Assembly: GCA_035048495.1 (NCBI GenBank) | Contig: CM068553.1 | Coordinates: 1,123,259-1,187,258 of the forward strand | Direction: 5' to 3' | Source of the DNA: Euptelea pleiosperma | Taxonomy: Eukaryota > Streptophyta > Magnoliopsida > Ranunculales > Eupteleaceae | Length of the DNA: 64,000 bases | Program-made: the position numbers and the translations under genes | Shown: one piece after another, positions 36,690 to 46,840 of the stretch | Layout: every line of letters begins with the position of its first letter | How positions within the stretch are numbered: position 1 is the first letter of the stretch | Notes under the pieces: model-generated | What the model was told of the DNA's origin: nothing | Database searches by the model: none | What the model saw: only the letters and a program-made list of their open reading frames with translations

Positions 36690-37020
36690 GGAACTTCCCA
36701 ACTGAACCTTTCAAACTATGCCTATGATGACTGCTTTATATTATAAATTGCCTTAACTCTTCCTCCATATGGTCTTAAAATCCAAGTAGGTTAGCTATAT
36801 ATAACTCCTATCAGAGGACTCCATGAAGAAAAGCATTCTTCATATTAAGCTAATGAAAAGGGCCAGTGGCCAAGACCAACTTTTTTGCCACGGGATAAAC
36901 TATCTTATGTAAGATTAGAAAAGGTTCAAATATCGCATGGTAATCAACTTCCTAAGTTGGTGTATATCCCTTTGCCACAAGTCTAGCTTTATTTTGATAA
37001 GTAGAGTTATTTTCCTTTTA
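36690..37020 (-). mobile_element. Decayed Ty1/copia reverse transcriptase fragment
   Basis: The minus strand from about 37020 reads NKARLVAKGYTP, then EVDYHAIFEPFLI and, in another frame, MKNAFLHGVL. These match the copia RT segments ARLVAKGYTQ..., D(Y/F)xExFSPV and NAFLHG. Stops and frameshifts interrupt it. It is a separate insertion from the 14.3-15.2 kb fragment. Confidence 0.75.
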
Positions 37021-38047
37021 CTTACAGCTCATTTTTCAGTTTTTCTTCAAGAAAATGTAACTACTTCTCAATTATTGGTCCTTTCTCAATTCCAATATTT
37101 CTTCAATTAATAACATTATCATCACCATCGACAGCAACAGCAGTGTCTTCCATTGTGGGCGAGCCAAAGCCTCTGAGCTTGAGGGAACAATAGCAGATGA
37201 CATTGCTAAAAAATGATACAAGAAAAAGTATAAATGGTTGGTAGAAAACATTTGGACTAATCAGATGAGATGCAAAAATCTGTTTTCAATTACACAGTGA
37301 TCCGTAAAAATTAACATTTGTCATTATCGTCATCAAAAGGAATAGAAGACAAAATTGGGGGGAATGATATGGATCACAAAATATTCTTAGTTATAAGCAG
37401 CTGTATATTTTATGGGTTGCACCTTCTTCCTTCTTGCCGTAACTTTGAGTAATATGATCACACTCTTGACTCGAAAGTTCAAAGGAACAAAATCATTCGC
37501 TACAGGAAGAGGAACAATTAGTCTCTTCACAACTTCTACTCTACACTTTAAAAACAAAATGCATAGAAAGAGAATTTTCTCGCTCAAACAAGAGATATTT
37601 TTAAGCAAGTTACCTATCGATGGAACCACTTCTACCCTTTCTTGAAGTTTGGGTATATAAATTTCTTCATGTGATTTATAGCATAAAGTTTATCACTCAT
37701 GGACTAAGAACCCTATAAGACACCTGAAAGAACAAACTTATTGTAAAAATCAGGCAGAAGAAAGGAACTCTATGTGGTTTCAGAAATCTGATAACTTTGG
37801 TCAATCCAAGAAGATTTATTCAGATTGGCCAACTAATTCAATCCTATCCTACATTCTTGATTCAGAATTTCATATTTAGTAAGCGGTAGGCCCAGTTTGC
37901 CTTCCTACAAAACACAGAGCTAGAGAACATCATGAAAAGGTTGCCACTCCTGCAAGCTGGTAAAAGAACGGCAAATGAATTATTTTGCAAAAATGTTTTA
38001 CCGGAAACTTCAAAATAGGTGCCATATGCATAGAGGATACTTTAATT
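37021..38047. other. Intergenic, nothing recognised
   Basis: AT-rich, with no protein-like frame and no clear element ends. Confidence 0.4.
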
Positions 38048-38050
38048 TTA

Positions 38051-39497
38051 AGGGTCTGTTTGGTAACCAAGAATTCAGTTAGGATTTAGATTTATGATTC
38101 CCGGAATTACAAATATGTGTTTGCGAGGGCCCATTTCCAAGAATTGCATGGCCAAATCGTTGGATTTAACGGAATTAAAAGTTTTAAAGTGGGAGAACTT
38201 CAAAATCCTAGATTCCTCGTATCCGATAAGACATTTTTTTGGAGCAATAATTATGGTTCAAGGTATATGTTTTGGAGACTGGATCAACCGATACGACCTG
38301 AAACTGTGTGATATGGAACGATACGTTCGCAACCAGTTAAAAATATTATAAATTCATTATATTCATAAAATTGCTATAAATAGATAAAAACTATAAAAAA
38401 TAATACTATAAAATTATTAAGAATAATAAAAAATGCTATAAAATTGATAAAAGCTATAAAAATGGGAAATGCACTATCTATTCTTTAAAAATTTATTAAA
38501 AGAGTAAAAAATTATCAAAAATATTTAAATTCATACAGTAAAAAATAGAAAAATGCAAAAACTTAAAATTATGTTTAAAACTTTAAATAGAACATATGTA
38601 TATAACCAAAAAACAATCAGTTAATGCACATATACACTAAAAATATTTATATTATAAAAAACATTTATATTATATTCATATATTTCTAAAAAATAAAAAC
38701 AAAAAAAGGGAAACGTAGACAAAGCATAGAATTTGAATCATGATAACATGATCAATAGACATGAATGACATATAAATCTACAGATTTGCATCAGGTATGT
38801 ATGAAAAAAAAAAATTTGTTATACTACACTTATTTTTACCAAAAGTATAAAAAATTGAAAAAATAATACGAAAGGGCATAAAGTTCGAATCACGACACTA
38901 GCAAGATCAGTAGCATGAATGACACCAAGATCTACACATTTGCATTAGGCATATATGGAAAACTAAATTATAAAAAATATTTATACTTTACACAAACCTC
39001 TCACTCTCTCTCAAGAAGATGACCCTCTCTCTCTTCCTCTACTATTGTCTACAACTAAATGTCAAACCCTACTATCGATTATCCTATTGAATACCAAGAT
39101 CTATTTTTATGTATTATATTTCCATCTTTTAGATCAATTCTATATAATATCGTAAATCTTCAAGTTTGGCCCATTTAGGTTACAGTAAAGGACCATTTAC
39201 TCATGTTTATGAAGTACACAATGGGACAACCTTTTATCCATAGTCAATATAGTGCAAGTGTTCAACAAACTATTTGCATGCCTGATGTGACATTTCTCTT
39301 ATATAGAAGCTACTATTTCAAAGTTTAATTAGGTAGGAAATTCCAATTCTGTTATATATCCAAACAGCTAAACTCGAATTCATTGGGAATTCTAAGCAAA
39401 TTCCATGGTGCAACCAAACAAATCTAAATTTCTAGAAATCACAAGTTCTAAAATTCTATTATCAGTTTTAAATCCATGTTTGGTAACCAAACGGACC
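38051..39497. mobile_element. Harbinger-like non-autonomous element, about 1.45 kb
   Basis: The ends AGGGTCTGTTTGGTAACCAA and TTGGTAACCAAACGGACCT are inverted and lie between TTA at 38048-38050 and TTA at 39498-39500. The interior is extremely AT-rich with many TATAAAA words and no transposase. Terminal sequence and TTA duplication fit the PIF/Harbinger superfamily. Because the termini run into TTAA, each end could be shifted by one base. Confidence 0.75.
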
Positions 39498-39500
39498 TTA

Positions 39501-40126
39501 AGTGTAAATGCTGTATCTACATTGTATTGGTCCCACCTCCTAGCCATATCTGGGTAACATACTGCAAAAATAAGAATGATAGATAGAATGCAGTGTCCTT
39601 ATCCAAAAAAAAAAAAAATAGATAGAATGCAGTGAACTAAGAAAGTAGAAGTTCAGTGGTCAATGAGGAGCTAGTTCAGCGTTTGTTCCACTGCCTCAGT
39701 ACATATTTTCCTCTCAGATCAATATCTACAGGTAGATTTAAGCTTGATCATCCAGCAGGCTTTTTTACTTCTCTTTAGCAAAGGTTTCCCAATTTTCCCT
39801 ACCATTCTAAAATTATTTTGCAAACCATTTATGCAACAACAAACATCATCTGCATGAGTTCCAGATACTGTACCCCATACTGATTTCCTACCAATTGCAA
39901 TTTTCTCAAATTATAATTTATACGTTATGCAAGGAATTTGAGCTTTAAAAAGCAGTTACAAATAGAAGTTCAATGTATTGATGTAAACTTGTGTGATTAT
40001 GACATCTAGATACAAGATACCCCAATGGACTACAATAATGAAGAAGTTGCAGAACAAAGAAAAAATTGCATTTTTTTCTTTTGATAAGTGAAGTAAGAGA
40101 ATTGGAGCCATCACCAACTTGTGTCT
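39501..40126. other. 3' flank of MED10
   Basis: AT-rich, partly the probable 3' UTR of MED10 on the minus strand. No other feature was recognised. Confidence 0.4.
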
Positions 40127-42780
40127 TTAATGCTCCATCTTAACTTTTGCATCTCCATTTGGTAAGATACTTTGTGCTTGCGCAAGCCTCTTTGATTCCT
40201 GCATGAGATACAAGGAAATTAAAGGCATGGACAAGAGTAAGCAAGAAAGGGAAGCATAATACATTTATGTGTTATCAAGTAATACCCAAAAACTTATCAC
40301 TCAAAAACTGCATGGATTTGTACTGATCAATAATTTGAACTAAGAAAAAACATCTCCAGGAAGATTATCACATGAACAATCAGACACAGCAGCAGTCAAG
40401 GATCTATATAATGCACCATGATCGGAATTCATCTACCACTAAAGGCCATGAGATATGGTACTTTGAATTGTAAGGGTGACTTAAAACTATGGAAGGATCT
40501 TTTGCTGGGTTCCAACTTTCTATTCTGACTTAAATTGTAAACATCAAAATGTCATGATAATCTACAATATTTCCAGGATACTTCTGCAAGAAAATTGTTT
40601 ATTCTGGACACATCTAATTCATGTGACAAGTTTTATACCATAAACACTCCAATAAGATAGATTTTCACCATTTGCTAAAGTCGTAAACTTTTTTATTTTT
40701 TTGATAAGTTAAAGGCGTCTCTACCACGAGATTATTCAAATATATCAGGGTTATTTGTGAGAGAGAATCTACACAATATCGTACAAGAACCGGTTAGTTC
40801 TGTTTTACTTACAGCAGCAGAAGTTGCACGTATCTCTCTATAGGCTTCCACTTCATCAGGAAATGCTTGTTCAAGTTCCTCCAGAAGATGCCGGCGCAAA
40901 CCCTATGTACAAACCAAGGAGAAGAAGTTACCATAATAATTTCAAAGTGAAAGGTTGCACCGTGGCACCAACAATGGCCAAAGTAATCATAAGAAAGAAT
41001 AGAAATTCCATTTAGAATCAGATTGACATGTCTTAGAGCAATTCATCAGAACAAGTTCCAGAGCAACAAGATGGACAGATCTCTACAAGTACAAGATAGA
41101 ACATATTGCAGGCAAGATAATCGAGGTCATTGCAAAGAACGTGCGATGATCAAGGATAGCATGTTAATTAATAAATTCCACGTGTTTCACAATTTCATGA
41201 GTTTTAGGTCTCTCAAGTATAAGTTTTGAGAGGCTTTTAATTTATCATTCATCTGGAGCTTAGGTATACCTACATACTTTTAGGTTTACTTCAGCTGCAA
41301 CATAATAAGATGAGTGAAGTAAACAATTAACAAAATGTTATAAAATAGTATACTCATCCCCATGCATATTTCAACCAGTTCCATCTTATGACCTTCCCCA
41401 TTGGTTGAAGTATTTATCATACAAAGAAACAGCCTAAGAAACTTGATTATATTTTTCCTAGGAAGGATTTTTGGTTATTTAAAGTTTAAGTTTTATTTGG
41501 TATAACTACGGAGGTTTGAACCTAGGGCATGGATTTATATGAATCCACTTATTTTTGTGTTTTGTGTTCCTAATAGGTTTTAAACCTAGGATACTTGGAA
41601 ATTACAACACTTATCCTAGATTATCGAAATCGCTTACCAAAACAAAAATCCTCAAAACTGCCACACCAGCACTCACATTCCCACACGCTCCAATGGCCCC
41701 AGGTTTGACATAGCTTTTGAATCAACATATAAGTCTAACCCTCAGGCAGCTTCTTTCAATCCCATGTATGACACTTGGTCTGTGTGTGGAACACATAATG
41801 CTGCTCTAAAAACCGATTTGGCGAGAATAAGGGGTTTCAGTTAGCCTTAAAAGCATTGAAATCTAGAAAATCAATTTGCTAAACTTTTAACTCTATCAAT
41901 TCATTATATAGCAGTACATGGACAGTAATTCAATTAAAGAAATAGTTTCTTCATTTACGAGAATTTTTTTATAAGTTCATTTATGAGAATTATTCGAAAC
42001 AAATCATAGAAACTTATCGAAGTTACAATCACGAATCGTAAGGTGTTTAGTTAATTGAATAATTTGCGCATTAGAAATATGTGACACGATGCACTTCACC
42101 AAAACAAACATCATTAGATATTGTCTGGAAAAAGGAAAAAAAAAAAAACTACCTTGAACGCATCGGTTTTGCCTTTGGTGATCTGATTTCTGGAGATGCC
42201 GCTATTGATAACGTCCCTCGTGAACTCGTCCGGATTCTTCCCATCGTCAATTAAACTAAAGCACAAGTAGACAAAACAAAAAATTCAAATATCTAGAAAG
42301 AAGGAACTAAGGCAGAAAACAACGACCACAATTGCGAGCGCAGACTCACTTCACGACCTCCATGGGAACTTGAATGTTGCAGTTATCCGCTAATCTCTGC
42401 ATCGTGTCCAGCTCTGAGACAACAGCGTTCCTACGAGAGTTAACCCTAAAATCAGGAAACCTAGAACTCGAAATCGACGAAAATAAAAAACAAAAGAAGA
42501 ACTCTGATGTAGAGATCTAACAGAGTAATCAACGAAGAACGTTTGGAAATAAAAGAATCGGTTAAAAAGGTATTTACAGGCGTTGGAGGAGAGGGAGTTG
42601 GGAGGCCATGTTGAAAGAGGAAACGGTGAGGTGAAGCTGGTGGAGAAGACCGAGGGACTTCTGTATGGAGTTGATGACCTCGTTGAGGTTCTGCTTCGAG
42701 TCATCCTGATCGTTGGTTTGGGCTACTCCGCCATTTCCAGCAGCTGCGGTTGCAGAGGAGGAATTTTGTGACGAATCCAT
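40127..42780 (-). CDS. MED10: Mediator complex subunit 10
   Basis: Five exons on the minus strand (42578-42780, 42350-42430, 42153-42255, 40813-40902, 40127-40198) total 549 nt and encode 182 residues. All introns are GT-AG and all phases agree. The protein starts MDSSQNSSSA, has a low-complexity N terminus, and then NLNEVINSIQKSLGLLHQLHL, LVSELDTMQR-like VVSELDTMQRLADNCNIQVP, NLIDDGKNPDEFT, TKGKTDAFKGLRRHLLEELE and AYREIRATSAAESKRLAQAQ, and it ends KMEH. This is the full plant MED10 (Nut2) pattern. MED10 belongs to the Mediator middle module, linking regulators to RNA polymerase II in the nucleus. The third intron is 1250 bp and the fourth is 614 bp. A or B paralogue status cannot be decided. 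Confidence 0.95.
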
Positions 42781-42901
42781 CGTTGTTCTGTATCGTTGCA
42801 GTAGTTCGTAACTTTGGTTTATAAGCTTTGTTAATCACTTAACCGAGGAAAGGAAAACAAATACTTATGATTAATAAATAAACTTTAATTGTTCAATAAC
42901 G

Positions 42902-42981
<80 letters not shown>
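42902..42981 (+). tRNA. tRNA-Leu (anticodon UAG)
   Basis: An intact 80-nt class II tRNA without an intron. The acceptor arm GACAGTT pairs with AGCTGTC (one G-T pair). The anticodon stem CCAGA/TCTGG encloses the loop TTTAGGC, with TAG at 42936-42938. A long variable arm and a T arm GTGGG/CCCAC around TTCAAAT follow. Internal promoter boxes are TGGCCGAGTGG (A) and GGTTCAAATCC (B). The last base is the discriminator A; CCA is not encoded, as expected in a eukaryote. It lies only 121 bp from the divergent MED10 start codon. Confidence 0.96.
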
Positions 42982-42983
42982 GG

Positions 42984-42989
42984 TTTTTT
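42984..42989 (+). terminator. RNA polymerase III terminator of tRNA-Leu
   Basis: A run of six T begins three bases after the tRNA's 3' end, as Pol III terminators usually do. A second, longer T tract follows at 43007-43016. Confidence 0.8.
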
Positions 42990-43016
42990 ATCTTCGTAAA
43001 CTCCTCTTTTTTTTTT

Positions 43017-43420
43017 GGAAAAAGATGTAACAAGGTATGCCTGAAACTGTTCATTTGCGGAAGCGGCATTTTTGGTAGTCACCGCTACCATCTGGGCCCA
43101 CTGACCGCTTAGATGTTTATCCCACCCCTTGGTGGATATACATACCAAAAATCACCTTAATGGGTAATCTATAACCATTAGATTTTAACACTTTTTAGCA
43201 CCATTTAAGGCGTTCTTATAGCCGTTGAATACAACCATTTTTTGAGTACTAAAACCAACGGCTAGAAATCATTAAAAAAGCTGATTTTTTGTATGAATGT
43301 CTATTAAAGGGTGCGCTAAACATCCATGCAGTCAGTGGGCCCAGATGGCAGTGGTGACTACCAAAAATGCCGCTTCCGCAAATGAAAAGATCTCAGGTAT
43401 ACCTTGTTACATCACGACCC
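43017..43420. mobile_element. Family F2 foldback element in a T tract beside tRNA-Leu
   Basis: About 404 bp. The ends are GATGTAACAAGGTATGCCTGA (from 43024) and CAGGTATACCTTGTTACATC (to 43413), with outer GG...CACGACCC. Long arms match: TTTGCGGAAGCGGCATTTTTGGTAGTCACC on the left (over two stretches) and its inverse on the right, then CCATCTGGGCCCACTGACCGC and its inverse. It is bounded by T10 at 43007-43016 and T11 at 43421-43431, so a 9-bp all-T duplication is likely but cannot be proved inside homopolymers. Confidence 0.75.
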
Positions 43421-43431
43421 TTTTTTTTTTT

Positions 43432-43472
43432 GGGACTGAGAGGGCGTGGGTTCAAATCCCACAGCTGTCAGG
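43432..43472 (+). pseudogene. Duplicated 3' fragment of tRNA-Leu
   Basis: From about 43441, AGGGCGTGGGTTCAAATCCC and ACAGCTGTCA repeat the variable arm, T arm and acceptor 3' strand of the intact tRNA exactly. The following GGTTTTTTATCTT and GTAAACTCC also match the downstream flank of the intact gene. The 5' half is missing, so it cannot form a tRNA, although a B box remains. Confidence 0.88.
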
Positions 43473-43502
43473 TTTTTTATCTTAGTAAACTCCATTTTTT
43501 TT

Positions 43503-44014
43503 GGGACGGGATATTGCCACTGATGTTTTCACTGAGTAAATCTATCACTCATCACACCCATCCACAAAAAAAAAAAGCAAAACAAAACATAAAAAAGAGA
43601 GAAAAAGAGGAAAGACAGAAGAGGAGGAGGAGAATGCCGCTACCACCATCGGAGGTACGTCTCTCCTTCTCTTTATCTCTCTCTTTCTGTATCTCTCTCT
43701 CGGCAGCCCCTGAGGCCGAGTGTGGAATGCCACACTAGCCTCGGGGGCTGTTGATGCAGAATCGAGAGGGAGAGGGAGAGGGAGAGGGAGAGGGAGAGGG
43801 GGAGAGAGAGAGCAAGCAAGAAAGAGAGTAAGAGAGAGAGAGAGAGACGTACCTACGACGGCAACGGGGTCCTCCTCCTCCTCCTCCTCTTCCTCATCTT
43901 CTTCTTCTTCTGTTTTTTTGGGTTTTTTTTTTTTATGGGTGTGATGAGTGAAAAAGGAGGGAGGGGGATTTTTAGGTTTACTGAGCGAAAACGTGGGTGC
44001 CAATATCCCGTCCC
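43503..44014. mobile_element. Microsatellite-bearing Mutator-type foldback (family F3), copy 2
   Basis: The 512-bp element begins GGGACGGGATATTGCCA and ends GGTGCCAATATCCCGTCCC. Inner arms match: ACTGAGTAAATCTATCACTC, CATCACACCCAT and inverses. It is bounded by T8 (43495-43502) and T9 (44015-44023). The arms carry purine GAGGAGG and pyrimidine CCTCCTC trinucleotide tracts and a GGGAGA hexamer repeat (about 43762-43801). A 48-nt hairpin (43703-43750; CAGCCCC...GGGGCTG, loop AATG) sits inside. The homologous site after the tRNA pseudogene at 45896 lacks the insertion. Confidence 0.85.
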
Positions 44015-44140
44015 TTTTTTTTTCCTCTCAAGACTCGTGTCAACTTTTACTCAATTAATTGATAACCATTTGGAACGGGTCCCCATTTTGGTATTAACTA
44101 TTTTAAAACCAAATCCAAAAAGACTCAGAAATGATAAGAC

Positions 44141-45105
44141 CAGTGGCGGAGCCAGGGGCCGAGCTAGTGCACATCCCTAGGTGATGTACAATTTGAGCTA
44201 GTGCAACACTGTTGCGTTGCCCACCCTCAACTGCAAAGTTTGGCCTATCCCTAGTGGACCACAATATTTGCCATGTGCAATACTCTTTGAGACCACTGAC
44301 CTTAGCCCATCCCTAGGTGGACCTATATTACAAGGATCGCGATGTGCCAATCAAGCTGCAGCTTACGATCCCAAAGCGTAAGTTAGCACCAATCTTGTTA
44401 CTCATTGATGCCATCTGGGCCCACTAGCTAGATGGATGTGTAGCCCACCTCCTGGTAGACATTCATACCAAATATCAGCTTGTTTTGATAATTTTTAGCC
44501 GTTGGTTTTAGTACTCAAAAAATATGGTTGAATTTGATGGCAACAATCAAGCCTTAAAAATTACTTATCAATCATAGTGATTTTTGGTGTGTATATTTGC
44601 CAAGGGTGAGCTAAACATCCATGCGGTCAGTGGGCCTAAATGGCAGCAGTGAGTAACAAAAATGATGCTGGCATAAGCTACAGGTTGTTACATCGCCACC
44701 CATGCCATAAATGAGGCTAATGAGCCTCATTTGTGTTTTCTAACCTTTGGATATATGTACCCAAATTATGTTTGAATCCAACGGTTAAAAATATTCCCAT
44801 CTAAAAAGTCAAATTCAACAGTTCGAAATCACTAATCAGGCTGGTTTTTTGTCTGTGGGTCCACTCTGGGATGGGCCAAACATCCATATACAGTCAGTGG
44901 TCTATAAGATTGTGCCACGTGGCACATACTATGGTAAGTCATCGAAATTGATGACTGATTTCCATCGTCATAGATTTACTCAAAAAAATTAGCTCTAAGG
45001 GGTAATTCTGTCAATTAAAAATATCATCAGCTATTATTGGCATCATCAACTCGTTGACGCTTGCCACTTTGCCCACCCTTGAACAAAATCCTGGCTCCGC
45101 CACTG
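44141..45105. mobile_element. Non-autonomous hAT element with 8-bp duplication
   Basis: The 965-bp element has inverted ends CAGTGGCGGAGCCAGG and CCTGGCTCCGCCACTG and perfect flanking 8-bp repeats GATAAGAC (44133-44140 and 45106-45113). An 8-bp duplication with CAGTG-type ends is the hAT signature. It contains an F1 foldback (arms about 44248-44330 and 44702-44945), which is itself split by an F2 foldback (about 44334-44701). No transposase is encoded. Single ends of the same family lie near 23422 and 46245. Confidence 0.92.
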
Positions 45106-45113
45106 GATAAGAC

Positions 45114-45539
45114 CCTAACTTAAATTATAGATTCTGGTTCTTGGTAGTATTTGTGGGTTAAACCAATAGGATCCGAAAACTGACATCTATTCTACTTATT
45201 AATGGACGAAGGCCCTTCGTGCGTGCCTTAAGCTAAACCCCAATATCCCCAAAACATCCCTTTTGCTTCTTATATGTTCTTTAAACTATTCGCACAGAAG
45301 GGGTTCTTCCGTCTTTTGGCACATGTTGCCCCTGTAAGCACAATCTATGTGGTCAGTAGCCTCTAATAGTGTGCCCTGTAGCTGATACTGTGGGTCCGTC
45401 ATTAACTTTGATGATGGACACCATCATCAAATTTTTTCTACGAAGAGTTTAAGTGCTATATGGAACATTCAATAAATCCTTTCATAGATTGAGTTAAATG
45501 TTGAATGACTAAAGCACCCCTAAAATTCAAAAAAAAAAA
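45114..45539. other. Intergenic with a half F1 copy
   Basis: About 45340-45430 has GTGGTCAGTAGCCTCTAATAG, GTGTGCCCTGTAGC and CATCATCAAATTT, one arm of a foldback. No gene was recognised. Confidence 0.4.
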
Positions 45540-45860
45540 GAAGAAATGTTTGTCAATTGAAAAAAAATAATTTTATAATTTTATAAGACAATTTGAAAAA
45601 ATTAGTACAATTTTTTTTGATAGAGATAGGATATTTATAAGAAGAGACCTAAATGAATATGTAAGAAAAGAAAGTAGAGGATGTGAAAAAATACATGGAG
45701 GACAAGGATTCGTAACAGTTTGGATCAATAAATGAGATGAGAATTACAATTCTTGAGTTTGCCATATCATACAATCTAATAGTAACAAATACATACTTTA
45801 AGAAAATAGATGAACATTTAGTAACTTTTAAGAGTGAATCAAACAGAAGTCAAATAGCTA
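45540..45860 (+). mobile_element. LINE endonuclease fragment, copy 1 (decayed)
   Basis: Frames with stops read ILEFAISYNLIVTNTYFKK-like sequence and HLVTFKSESNRSQI, the end of an apurinic endonuclease domain of RTE-type non-LTR retrotransposons. The segment repeats at 46120-46490 with about 90 percent similarity by eye. It is interrupted on its right by the tRNA-Leu duplicate. Confidence 0.75.
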
Positions 45861-45865
45861 TTATT

Positions 45866-46030
45866 AATAAATAAACTTTGATTGTTCACTAATAGATATT
45901 TTGGCCGAGTGGTCTAAGGCACTAGATTTAGGCTTTGGTCCGAAAGGGCATGGGTTCAAATCCCTCAGCTGTCAATTTTGTTTTTCTTAATAAACTTTTT
46001 TTTTCTCTCGGGACTTGTGTCAATTAAGAT
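45866..46030 (+). pseudogene. Decayed tRNA-Leu(UAG) copy with flanks
   Basis: ATTAATAAATAAACTTTGATTGTTCA matches the upstream flank of the intact tRNA (42869 onward, over shorter identical stretches). The tRNA-like part is 45896-45974, 79 nt. One base is lost in the acceptor 5' strand, which reads GATATTT and no longer pairs well with AGCTGTC. The anticodon stem has only weak pairs (CTAGA/TTTGG) and the T stem is mismatched (ATGGG/CCCTC). The anticodon TAG and B box survive. Downstream flank homology runs to about 46030. Confidence 0.85.
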
Positions 46031-46036
46031 ATTAAG

Positions 46037-46798
46037 CTAGTCTTAGAAGAAAAGATAGTTTACATTATTAATGCTTATGCACCCCAAGTAGAGTTAAATG
46101 AGACGTTATAGTTTAAAAACACAATTTGGAAAAATTAGTACAAATTTTTTTTTTATAGAAATAGGATATTATAAGAGGAGACCTAAATTAATATGTAAGA
46201 AAAGAAAATAGAAGTTGTGAAAGAGTACATGGAGGACAAAAGCAGTGGTGGAGCCAGGATTTTGTTCCAGGGGAGCAAGGGGCACACGGCAAAGTTGAGG
46301 GGGCAAGAGGGGGATAATTTCTCTTTGAACCAAGTAGTTTTGGCTCAAAAGTTTGGATAAATAAATGAAAAGAGAATTACAATTCTTGAGTTTGTCATAG
46401 CATACAATCTAATAGTAACAAATACGTATTTTAAGAAAATAGATGAGCATTTAGTAACTTTTAAGAGTGAATCAAACCTAATAAACTTTTTAGATGCACA
46501 ATAATGTATTTTTGCAAAGATTGCAAGGTCATCCCAGGATAAAATTAAGGGACGGGATATAGGCATCCGCGTTTTTGCTCAGTAAATCAAAAAATCCCCC
46601 TCCTTCCTTTTTTCACTCATCACACCCATAAAAAAAAAAAAAAAAGAAACCCAAAAAAACTGAAAAAAAAGAAAATAGAGGAGGAGAAGAAGAAAGAAGA
46701 AGAAGAAGGGGAGGAGGACAACGACGACGACGCTACCGCCACCACTGCTACAGCAGGGAGGAGGACGAGGACGAGGGCGCTGCTGCTACCTCAATTAC

Positions 46799-46840
<42 letters not shown>

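Noticed and set aside
43545..44003. A 152-codon minus-strand frame with Glu and Leu repeats
   Set aside because: It reads through the microsatellites and inverted arms of a foldback transposon.
45896..45974. A second functional tRNA-Leu
   Set aside because: One base is lost from the acceptor strand and both anticodon and T stems are mismatched; it is a decayed copy.
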